Part shown: one piece after another, positions 7,355 to 13,849 of the stretch
Layout: each line of letters opens with the position of its first letter
Numbering within the stretch: position 1 is the first letter of the stretch
Source: an uncultured Ruminococcus sp.
GTDB taxonomy: Bacteria; Bacillota; Clostridia; Oscillospirales; Ruminococcaceae
Assembly: GCA_937942105.1 (NCBI GenBank)
Contig: CALDFS010000301.1
Coordinates: 1-15,674 of the forward strand
Length of the DNA: 15,674 nucleotides
Direction of reading: 5' to 3'
Translations under genes and position numbers: made by a program
The notes under the pieces: generated by a model
What the model saw: only the letters and a program-made list of their open reading frames with translations
Database searches by the model: none
What the model was told of the DNA's origin: nothing

Positions 7355-9547
7355 TTATTCTCTTCTGCCCCGGCGCTTGGAAATTCCAAGCCTTTTTATA
7401 ATGTCCTCGCAGACAGCGTCCGCCGCCTCCTGAGACACCGATTCAACATACATTGCAAGCGCTCTGCCGCTCTTTAGCGGTCTTACATAAGCCTTTGCGC
7501 CGTCGGAATCAAGAACTATATCCCTGCCGCGGCGAAGGTCGGCGAAGTCCCTGCGCAGGATTTTGGGAAGAGCCTCCCCCACCTCGACGGTGCGGCGCGT
7601 GTAGACGATTTCGGGCAGCTCTGCCGCAGCCGCGCTCAGCGATATGCTTCTGTCGGCAAGATATCCCAGAACGTCTGCTATGAGCATAAGCGGGTCGTAG
7701 GAAAACGGAGAAAGCTCCAGATCGTCGGATGCGGAAACATGGGTCACAGTCTGCCCCTCAAGGCGGGCGTAATCATCGCAGGAAAGCGGTGCGCGCTGCG
7801 GAAGCCTTACATTCATCCGCTTTGAGAACCAGTGCCGGCAGGCTATCAGCAAAAGCTTCTCATATGGAATTATGCGCCCCTGTGCCGAGCAGAATACGCT
7901 CATCCGGTCGGAAGCCGCAATGAATTCTAGATCCTCGCCCTCGTTCTGTGAGATATCTTTGAACACCTTCGTAAAAATAACCGCTTCCGGCATATTGTCG
8001 GTTTTCAGCTTGATTTTTGCGCGTATGGGCGCGTTCACCCTGCTTTTAAGCTCCTTGATATAAAGTGAGGACGCCGCTTCGGCATTTATTTCGGGGGCGT
8101 TATGCATACCGCACGGTTCTGAGCGGCGGTTTTTCTCTCCCATAAGCTCGCCTCGGTTGAAGCTCTGCTCTACACGGCGCTCCTCAGAGCGGGCAAGCTC
8201 GATTCTGTCCGAGCGCAGAAGGCGGACGTCCTCGGATATATATATAGCATACCTGGTGCCAAGCTTTCTTGCGGCGAACACCGTCTCGCCGAAGGCGGCA
8301 TCCCTAAGGCTGTAGACAGCTGTTCCCTCGGTGCGAAGCCCAAGTGAGACTGCCTGAGCCATGCTTTCCGAGTCGGCGATATATCCAAGCGTTATATCTC
8401 TGATATCCAAAGCCTTTGATATAGCCATTCCCAGCCTTATCGCGTTTACGGCGCTTTCCTCTATCCCCTCGGCTTCTCCGAAATCGCCGAAGCTCAGCGG
8501 CTTGTAGCCTGCGGCGGAAACGTCCGAGCGGATATGCGCGCCCGAGGGTATGCGCACGCCGTTTTCTATCCTCACTCCGCTGTCTACCGTTACGGCAGAG
8601 CCGATAACACAGCCCGAGCCGACGGCGCTAAGCTCCCCGAAGCGGCAGCCCCTGCCGGTGGTGACGTTTTCGCCGATAACGGCGCTTGTAACCGTGCTTC
8701 CCTCGCCCAGTGAAGCGCCCGAAAGTATCAGCGAGCCTTGAACCCTGCATTCCGCGCCGACCGAAGCCCCGCCTTCAATTACGCTTTCGGCTGTCACGAT
8801 CGCCGATTCGTCAACCGAGGCGTCCTCTAAGATCAGCCTGTCCTTGCCTTCAAGCTGTAAAAGCTCGCGCTGGCATTTTAACAGCGATGGTATGTCGCCG
8901 ATATCGTGCCAGATCTTGGACTCTGTGTAGGCAAAAATCCGCTTGTCCTCCTTCAACAGCGCCGGGAATACGTCCATGGCGAAGTCGGTTTTTTCGTCCT
9001 TGGGAATCCTTGCTATTATCTCCGAGGATATAACATATGTCCCGGTGTTGGCAACGTCGGTAAGGCAGGAATCGTAGCCCGGCTTTTCTAAAAAGCCTAT
9101 CACCTCGCCCTTTTCGTCTGCGGTGACAAGACCATATTCGCGCGGGTCGGCGACCTTGTGGGTGACTATGGTCACATCGGCGGACATCTTTTTGTGATAC
9201 TTCACAATTTTGTCAAAATTGAAACCGCATACGCTGTCTCCGCTGACTACCAGAACATCGTCAGTGCCGTTCCATGCTTTTCTTACGCACCCGGCAGTGC
9301 CAAGCGGAACATCTTCCCTTACGTAGCCGAGCTTTATTCCGTTTGAAAACGAGCCAAGGCTTTCTTCAAGCTTATCTGCAAGGTAGTAATCCGCAATGGT
9401 TGCTTCCCTGAAGCCGCAGGTGAACAAAAGGGAAAGAAGTCTTTTGATTACAGGCTCGCCAAGCATCCGCACAAGCGGCTTGGGAGTATCCGAAGTCAGG
9501 GGGCGAAGACGCGACCCCTCTCCTCCGGCTAATATAACAATCTGCAT
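7355..9547 (-). CDS. Sugar-1-phosphate nucleotidyltransferase fused to a beta-helix and a degenerate phosphomannomutase-like domain
   Basis: The N-terminal domain (about 1-235 of 730 residues) is a nucleotide-sugar pyrophosphorylase of the mannose-1-phosphate guanylyltransferase/glucose-1-phosphate nucleotidyltransferase type. It has the signature LAGGEGSRLRPLT at 6-18, TPKPL at 21-25, SGDS at 102-105, EKP at 154-156 and DIGD at 215-218. A left-handed beta-helix of hexapeptide-like repeats follows (about 240-345). Residues 350-720 align in order with alpha-D-phosphohexomutases (FGDFGEAEG near 353-361; final VRP...YVES at 688-702). The serine loop TASHNP, the DGDR metal loop and the terminal SGTEP phosphate loop are not recognisable. 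The mutase part is therefore probably inactive or regulatory. The ATG at 9547 is chosen because the signature follows at once and AAAGGA lies upstream. The exact nucleotide and sugar cannot be told. Confidence 0.85.
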   Translation of the reverse strand: MQIVILAGGEGSRLRPLTSDTPKPLVRMLGEPVIKRLLSLLFTCGFREATIADYYLADKLEESLGSFSNGIKLGYVREDVPLGTAGCVRKAWNGTDDVLVVSGDSVCGFNFDKIVKYHKKMSADVTIVTHKVADPREYGLVTADEKGEVIGFLEKPGYDSCLTDVANTGTYVISSEIIARIPKDEKTDFAMDVFPALLKEDKRIFAYTESKIWHDIGDIPSLLKCQRELLQLEGKDRLILEDASVDESAIVTAESVIEGGASVGAECRVQGSLILSGASLGEGSTVTSAVIGENVTTGRGCRFGELSAVGSGCVIGSAVTVDSGVRIENGVRIPSGAHIRSDVSAAGYKPLSFGDFGEAEGIEESAVNAIRLGMAISKALDIRDITLGYIADSESMAQAVSLGLRTEGTAVYSLRDAAFGETVFAARKLGTRYAIYISEDVRLLRSDRIELARSEERRVEQSFNRGELMGEKNRRSEPCGMHNAPEINAEAASSLYIKELKSRVNAPIRAKIKLKTDNMPEAVIFTKVFKDISQNEGEDLEFIAASDRMSVFCSAQGRIIPYEKLLLIACRHWFSKRMNVRLPQRAPLSCDDYARLEGQTVTHVSASDDLELSPFSYDPLMLIADVLGYLADRSISLSAAAAELPEIVYTRRTVEVGEALPKILRRDFADLRRGRDIVLDSDGAKAYVRPLKSGRALAMYVESVSQEAADAVCEDIIKRLGISKRRGRRE

Positions 9548-9680
9548 AAACCGTTTTTTCCTTTCGAGTAATGTACTTTTTATGATATACATTAAACTAA
9601 TTTTTATGCAGAAATGAGTGAAATTTGGTGAACGTGATTCTTGTATGTACAGAATTGGTTCGATCGGCAGAATCAAAAGC

Positions 9681-9710
9681 AAAAAAAGTGGACAGCTTCC
9701 GCCATCCACT
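9681..9710 (-). terminator. Intrinsic terminator of the ANT(6)-like gene
   Basis: On the minus strand a 10-bp stem (outer AGTGGA/TCCACT, inner TGGC/GCTG with two G-U pairs) closes on a GGAA tetraloop and is followed by seven T. It lies 22 bases after the stop codon of the gene at 9733-10596. It should separate that gene from the nucleotidyltransferase gene downstream. The 130 bases between this terminator and the ATG at 9547 are AT-rich and should hold the latter gene's promoter, but no convincing -35/-10 pair was found there. Confidence 0.85.
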
Positions 9711-9732
9711 GAAAACATACCAAGCCTATAGC

Positions 9733-10596
9733 CTAAATCTCTTTAGCATAAACCCCTTCCTTAACATTCATCATGTAAAGCCTGGAGCCTGCTTCCTCGC
9801 TCTCGTTATATTCAAGACCCATATCCTGCGCCACAATCCTTGCAAGGTCTGAAAACAGCTTGCAGGTTTCTATAACCGCAGTCCACATCTTATCCGTCTT
9901 CGGAACGGTATAGGAGCGCAGATACTTATTATACACCGATTCGGGAAGATATTTGCGGAAGTACTTGCCCATCTTGCCGCTTGACACCGAAAAGTCGGTT
10001 ATAGTGCCTATGTACCACGAAACCACCCTGTCAAGCTGCTTTCTTACAACGGTGTTGAACATCTGCATGGCATACGGAACCTCGTCCCTGGCAATACCCT
10101 TTGCCACGTTGTTCAGGCACCACCAGAACTCGTTGCAGCAGTCGGAAAACTCCTTCTGCTTGGGCGGCTTTATGTTGAAATAAAATTCGTCCGGGCAGAT
10201 GTCGGTCAGCCTTCTTTGCTTATCCACAAGAACTATAAAAGGCTCTTCCCTGTTTTTATCGAACGGCTCGGTGGCAACGGTAAGGTCTATGCGGTTGCCG
10301 TCCTCAAAAATGGCGAGGTACACAAATTTTTTGCAGTTTTCAGGGGATGCATCCTCAACGTCCATCAATACCGGGGTCTGCAAAAGAAGCGTTCTGCCGA
10401 AATTATTTTCAAGCCACGAAGCATTGTTCCAGAACGGACGGATATCGTCTACATAAAACTCTATATCGTAATCCTGATATATGTCCTTAGGAATACTTCT
10501 ATCCGCCTTGGAGCCGGATATCACAGCCTCGTTTATCCTTGTGTCCGCGCATGCAAGACCTATTATCATGTTCAGCATTTGTATTTCAGAACGCAT
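9733..10596 (-). CDS. Aminoglycoside 6-adenylyltransferase-like protein (ANT(6)/AadK/AadE family)
   Basis: The protein is 287 residues, the length of chromosomal AadK and plasmid AadE streptomycin adenylyltransferases, which transfer AMP to the 6-hydroxyl of streptomycin. The start MRSEIQML...ISGSKADRS fits the family pattern. The nucleotidyltransferase motif GS(K/R) is at 28-30 with the IPKDIYQDYDIEFYV segment at 35-49, giving candidate catalytic aspartates 42 and 44. RIDLT at 102-106 supplies the third. The C-terminal half has the expected helical pattern. The ATG at 10596 has AGGGGG seven bases upstream. It is a single-gene unit with its own promoter and terminator and no transposase nearby. 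Whether it confers streptomycin resistance cannot be told: many chromosomal members are silent or have unknown substrates. Confidence 0.85.
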   Translation of the reverse strand: MRSEIQMLNMIIGLACADTRINEAVISGSKADRSIPKDIYQDYDIEFYVDDIRPFWNNASWLENNFGRTLLLQTPVLMDVEDASPENCKKFVYLAIFEDGNRIDLTVATEPFDKNREEPFIVLVDKQRRLTDICPDEFYFNIKPPKQKEFSDCCNEFWWCLNNVAKGIARDEVPYAMQMFNTVVRKQLDRVVSWYIGTITDFSVSSGKMGKYFRKYLPESVYNKYLRSYTVPKTDKMWTAVIETCKLFSDLARIVAQDMGLEYNESEEAGSRLYMMNVKEGVYAKEI

Positions 10597-10646
10597 ATGT
10601 TTTCCCCCTGATCGTAACTTTAAGCCATAAATTAAACGTTGAAATT

Positions 10647-10655
10647 ATTATAGCA
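10647..10655 (-). promoter_or_regulatory. Extended -10 promoter of the ANT(6)-like gene
   Basis: On the minus strand TGCTATAAT gives a perfect extended -10 (TGnTATAAT), about 50 bases before the ATG at 10596. A second TATAAT lies just upstream (10657-10662). No good -35 hexamer is present, which is usual for extended -10 promoters. The same GTGCTATAAT string occurs at the rpsO P1 promoter. Confidence 0.6.
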
Positions 10656-10680
10656 CATTATACGAACAAAAGCTATAGCA

Positions 10681-10823
10681 AAATAAAAAACTGTCAGACT
10701 GCACAAAAGTTATCATATGTTTTACCGTTTTTTAACTGAACAAATAGTGGCATAAAATCCACGATATGGCGGTTTTATGCGTTCTTTGCAGCCCTTAACT
10801 GGTAACAGTGCGCAGTCTGACAG
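10681..10823 (-). terminator. Nested inverted-repeat element with T-run after pnp (terminator or MITE-like element)
   Basis: A 133-bp block (10691-10823) is bounded by CTGTCAGACTGCACA and TGCGCAGTCTGACAG, inverted copies matching at 14 of 15 bases. Inside, further complementary pairs lie in nested order: TTACC/GGTAA, GAAC/GTTC and GCATAAAA/TTTTATGC (10750-10780). On the minus strand the right arm runs straight into TTTTTTATTT (10681-10690). It begins 14 bases after the pnp stop and is therefore a plausible, unusually large intrinsic terminator or structured 3' end of the pnp transcript. No target-site duplication is evident at its ends, which speaks against but does not exclude a recent MITE insertion. 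Confidence 0.65.
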
Positions 10824-10837
10824 TATATTACATTATT

Positions 10838-12979
10838 TTAGTCATTTTTCTGAGAACGCTTAGCGGCCAAATCAACCAAAGCGTCCTTCCTGCTGAGGTT
10901 CAGTCTTCCCTGATCGTCGATTTCAACTACCTTTACAACTATCTCGTCACCGACGGAAACAACATCCTCAACCTTGCCGACCCTCTGCATATCAAGCTTG
11001 GAGATGTGCACCAAGCCCTCCTTGCCGGGAGCGATTTCAACGAATGCGCCGAAGTTCATCAGCCTTGTAACCTTGCCCTTATAGATAGAGCCGATCTCAG
11101 GGTCAAATGCAATGGTATTGATTATGGAGATAGCCGCCTGAGCCTTTTCCATATCAAGACCGGATACGAATACATTTCCGTCATCGTTGATATCGATCTT
11201 AACATCGCAGTCGGCTGAGATCTTCTGGATGACCTTTCCGCCCGAGCCAATGACCTCTCTTATCTTGTCAACAGGAACCTTGGTGGTGAGCATCTTGGGC
11301 GCCCACTTGGAAACCTGCGGTCTGGGCTGGGCAATAGCCTTAGCCATTATCTCGTCAAGTATATAATCCCTTGCCTTATGGGTCTTGGCAAATGCTTCCT
11401 CTATGATTTCATAGGTCAGACCGTCAACCTTTATATCCACCTGAATAGCGGTTATACCCTTGTGGGTTCCGCCTACCTTGAAGTCCATATCGCCGAAGAA
11501 GTCCTCCAAGCCCTGGATATCTACCATGGTGGCAAAGGAACCGTCCTCCTTGGTGATAAGTCCGCAGGAGATACCTGCAACCGGCGCCTTTATCGGAACG
11601 CCGGCATCCATCAGCGAAAGGGTGGAGCCGCAGATAGAGCCTTGCGAGGTGGAGCCGTTTGAAGAAAGAACCTCGGAAACAACTCTTATTGCATATGGGA
11701 ACTCCTCAACCGAGGGAAGAACAGGTATGAGCGCCTTTTCAGCCAAAGCGCCGTGACCGATTTCACGTCTGCCCGGTCCGCGTGAGGGCTTTGTTTCGCC
11801 TACAGAGTAGGAGGGGAAGTTATAGTGGTGGATATATCTCTTCTCAGTCTCTTCATCCAAACCGTCAAGCTTCTGAGCATCGCTTACGGGGCCAAGTGTG
11901 GTGATGGAAAGAACTTGGGTCTGTCCTCTTGTGAACAAGCCCGAACCGTGAACTCTGGGAAGAACGCCAACCTCGGCGGCAAGTGGTCTTATCTGATCCA
12001 ATGCTCTGCCGTCAACGCGCTTGCCTTCATAGAGCCAGTTTCTTACAATCTTCTTCTGAAGCTTATAGATGCATTCGTCTATCATAGCGCCCTGCTCGGG
12101 GTATTCAGGGTCGAATCTTTCATGAATAGCGTCCTTAATAGGCTGAAGCCTTGCTTCTCTTACATTCTTATCGTCGGTATCGAGTGCTGCCTTTACATCC
12201 TCGGCGGACATGGCTTCGATAGCCTCGAACAGGTCGTGGTCAACCTCCATCGACTCAAACTCGAACTTGGGCTTGCCGATTTCAGCCTTGATGGTGTTGA
12301 TAAACTCTACCATGCGCTTGATTTCCTTGTGACCGGTCTTGATAGCTGTAAGCATAGTCTCATCATCAACCTCGTCAGCTCCCGCTTCTATCATGACTAT
12401 CTTTTCCATGGTTCCGGCAACGGTAAGGTTAAGGTGATTCTTGGCTCTTTGCTCCAATGTAGGATTCAAAACGATTTCGCCGTCAACCAGGCCTACGCTT
12501 ATGCCCGCGATAGGACCTGCCCACGGAATATCCGAAATGGATATAGCTATAGAGGTTGCCAGCATTCCGGCGATTTCAGGGGAACAGTCGGGGTCAACAG
12601 CCATAACCGTCATAACAACGCTGACGTCGTTGCGCATATCCTTGGGGAACAGGGGGCGAATCGGTCTGTCAACCATTCTTGAGGTTAAAATAGCCTTATC
12701 GGTGGGCTTGCCCTCACGCTTGGTGAACGAGCCAGGGATTCTGCCTACAGAGTAAAGCTTTTCCTCATAGTCAACCGAAAGAGGGAAGAAGTCAACGCCC
12801 TCACGCGGCTTGGGGGAAGCGGTTACGTTTGCCATAACGACCGTTTCGCCGTATCTTACCCAGCAGGAGCCGTTTGAAAGCTCACAGGTCTTGCCCGTTT
12901 CAACAACCAAGGGTCTTCCGGCAAAGGTAGTTTCGTACTTGTGGTATTTGTCGAATTTCTTGAGTTCTGACATTGCCAT
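10838..12979 (-). CDS. pnp: Polynucleotide phosphorylase (PNPase)
   Basis: PNPase is a trimeric phosphate-dependent 3'-5' exoribonuclease that degrades RNA to nucleoside diphosphates and can add tails. The 713 residues match the family. The first RNase PH domain has VGRIPGSFTKREG (78-90) and MVDRPIRPLFP (102-112). A helical linker follows. The second RNase PH domain has the catalytic NGSTSQGS (441-448), FFGDMDFKVGGT (494-505) with aspartates 497 and 499, and the KGITAIQ motif. A KH domain (GSGGKVIQKI, 578-587) and an S1 domain (about 630-697) complete it. The ATG at 12979 has GGAGG ten bases upstream; the ATG two codons later is too far from it, and the in-frame ATG at 13030 lacks a site. It follows rpsO, the classic rpsO-pnp arrangement. 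Confidence 0.98.
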   Translation of the reverse strand: MAMSELKKFDKYHKYETTFAGRPLVVETGKTCELSNGSCWVRYGETVVMANVTASPKPREGVDFFPLSVDYEEKLYSVGRIPGSFTKREGKPTDKAILTSRMVDRPIRPLFPKDMRNDVSVVMTVMAVDPDCSPEIAGMLATSIAISISDIPWAGPIAGISVGLVDGEIVLNPTLEQRAKNHLNLTVAGTMEKIVMIEAGADEVDDETMLTAIKTGHKEIKRMVEFINTIKAEIGKPKFEFESMEVDHDLFEAIEAMSAEDVKAALDTDDKNVREARLQPIKDAIHERFDPEYPEQGAMIDECIYKLQKKIVRNWLYEGKRVDGRALDQIRPLAAEVGVLPRVHGSGLFTRGQTQVLSITTLGPVSDAQKLDGLDEETEKRYIHHYNFPSYSVGETKPSRGPGRREIGHGALAEKALIPVLPSVEEFPYAIRVVSEVLSSNGSTSQGSICGSTLSLMDAGVPIKAPVAGISCGLITKEDGSFATMVDIQGLEDFFGDMDFKVGGTHKGITAIQVDIKVDGLTYEIIEEAFAKTHKARDYILDEIMAKAIAQPRPQVSKWAPKMLTTKVPVDKIREVIGSGGKVIQKISADCDVKIDINDDGNVFVSGLDMEKAQAAISIINTIAFDPEIGSIYKGKVTRLMNFGAFVEIAPGKEGLVHISKLDMQRVGKVEDVVSVGDEIVVKVVEIDDQGRLNLSRKDALVDLAAKRSQKND

Positions 12980-13027
12980 GTTTAATATTCCTCCGTTCAA
13001 AAATAAAGATAAATTTAGCTTTGCTTT

Positions 13028-13121
13028 CAAGCGGATGTTTTAGCAATAAATCAAATCCACCGTATAAGCGCCATAAGCCCTGAAGCAATGGACTTGATTT
13101 ATTACTAAAAAACATCACCTG
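13028..13121 (-). promoter_or_regulatory. Very long hairpin in the pnp leader (candidate double-strand RNase or PNPase regulatory site)
   Basis: Arms 13028-13059 and 13089-13121 are inverted copies. In the core, TTTAGTAATAAATCAAGTCCA pairs with its counterpart at 19 of 21 positions, and the match continues outward through GATGTTTT with a two-base bulge. The total helix is about 30 bp around a 29-nt loop. It lies between the rpsO terminator and the pnp ribosome binding site. In E. coli the pnp leader holds a long stem-loop cut by RNase III, after which PNPase represses its own synthesis. The same position here suggests an analogous device, but a small inverted-repeat insertion is also possible. 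Confidence 0.6.
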
Positions 13122-13169
13122 AAAACAAAAACTTAAAGAGCAGAAACAATAATAGTATTGCTCCTGCCC
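13121..13169 (-). terminator. Terminator between rpsO and pnp
   Basis: On the minus strand, 15 bases after the rpsO stop, a 14-bp stem (GGGCAGGAGCAATA with TATTGTTTCTGCTC, including three G-U pairs) closes on a CTAT loop. It is followed by TTTAAGTTTTTGTTTT. The interrupted T-run suggests partial termination, which would let some transcription continue into pnp. Confidence 0.7.
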
Positions 13170-13184
13170 TTTAGCACAAATTAA

Positions 13185-13451
13185 TTACTTTCTGAGGCCG
13201 AGCTTTTCAACGATTGCACGGTAACGGTTGATATCGGTCTTCTGAAGGTAGTTCAAAAGATTACGTCTGCGGCCGACCATCTTAAGAAGTCCTCTTCTGG
13301 AGTGGTGGTCGTTCTTGTGAATCTTCAGATGCTCGGTAAGATCCGCAATCCTCTTGGAAAGTATAGCAATCTGAACCTCGGGCGAACCGGTGTCGTTCTC
13401 AGAAAGCTTGTTGGCTTCGATTATAGCCAGCTTTTCGTCTTTTAACAGCAT
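13185..13451 (-). CDS. rpsO: 30S ribosomal protein S15
   Basis: S15 is a primary 16S rRNA-binding protein that organises the central domain of the small subunit. The protein is 88 residues (family 88-89). It has the conserved DTGSPEVQIAILSKRI (20-35), HKNDHHSRRGL (45-55) and GRRRNLLNYL (60-69), which carry the rRNA contacts. The ATG at 13451 is preferred over the in-frame ATG at 13487 because GAGG lies nine bases upstream and the protein then begins exactly as other S15 proteins do. It is followed by pnp. Confidence 0.97.
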   Translation of the reverse strand: MLLKDEKLAIIEANKLSENDTGSPEVQIAILSKRIADLTEHLKIHKNDHHSRRGLLKMVGRRRNLLNYLQKTDINRYRAIVEKLGLRK

Positions 13452-13590
13452 TTTAATATACCTCTTTCTTGATTTTTCCGACAGCATAGAAAGCGGCGGG
13501 TATTATTCCCATAATCAGGGCTTAGCCCGCTTTCAGCGACTGCGGTAATTTTTTGTGCGCAATCCGCGGACAAATTCCGCCTCATACGCA
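13452..13590 (-). promoter_or_regulatory. Structured rpsO leader, candidate S15 autoregulatory RNA
   Basis: Between promoter P2 and the rpsO ATG lies a leader of about 140 nt. It contains an outer stem GAAAGCGG/CCGCTTTC (13527-13534 with 13489-13496). This encloses a GGGC-TAA-GCCC hairpin that competes for two of its bases, and an ATTAT-GGGA-ATAAT hairpin. The ribosome binding site follows directly. S15 is known to repress its own mRNA in several bacteria by binding leader RNAs, some of them three-way junctions that resemble its rRNA site. The match here is by position and general shape only. Confidence 0.45.
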
Positions 13591-13596
13591 TCTGAT

Positions 13597-13625
13597 ATAA
13601 TACCACATTTCCACCGATTTGTAAA
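13597..13625 (-). promoter_or_regulatory. rpsO promoter P2 (proximal)
   Basis: On the minus strand: -35 TTTACA (13620-13625), 17-base spacer, -10 TATTAT (13597-13602). The predicted start is near 13590, giving a leader of about 140 nt before the rpsO ATG. Confidence 0.65.
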
Positions 13626-13679
13626 GGGGTTTTTGAAATTTTTTCTTTTACAGCGTTTGCCGGTGGTTTTCTTTGTCAT

Positions 13680-13708
13680 ATTATAGCACAAAATTCCCCG
13701 CACGTCAA
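13680..13708 (-). promoter_or_regulatory. rpsO promoter P1 (distal)
   Basis: On the minus strand: -35 TTGACG (13703-13708), 17-base spacer, -10 TATAAT (13680-13685) with an extended TG (TGCTATAAT). The predicted start is near 13673. With P2 it forms a tandem promoter pair, common for ribosomal protein genes. Confidence 0.8.
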
Positions 13709-13767
13709 CGAATTTCACTAAAGATTACAAATTTCGGTGCGCGGCGCATCCATCACGCAAAAACCTA

Positions 13768-13796
13768 TTGACAACGCAATAAATTAGTGCTAAATT
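13768..13796 (+). promoter_or_regulatory. Promoter of the SLC13-type transporter gene
   Basis: On the plus strand: perfect -35 TTGACA (13768-13773), 17-base spacer, -10 TAAATT (13791-13796). The predicted start is near 13803, so the transcript begins with a small GGGA-TTCA-TCCC hairpin (13809-13820) that could protect the 5' end. This promoter is divergent from rpsO P1 with 59 bases between the two -35 boxes. The region 13452-13849 is thus wholly regulatory. Confidence 0.7.
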
Positions 13797-13849
13797 ATTG
13801 AGGTTTGAGGGATTCATCCCGAAAAAATCTCAAAAAATCAGGTAAAAAT

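Noticed and set aside
9548..9680. Promoter of the nucleotidyltransferase fusion gene around TATATCAT/TTTAAT motifs
   Set aside because: The stretch is AT-rich and several -10-like strings occur, but none has a -35 hexamer at acceptable spacing.
11825..12682. Open frame of 285 codons on the plus strand opposite pnp
   Set aside because: It lies wholly within the clear PNPase coding region on the other strand, has no recognisable domain and no ribosome binding site; it is a shadow of biased codon use.
12980..13024. Possible private pnp promoter TTGAAA-17-TTTATT
   Set aside because: The -10 is poor and the start would fall almost in the ribosome binding site; readthrough from rpsO is a simpler source of transcription.
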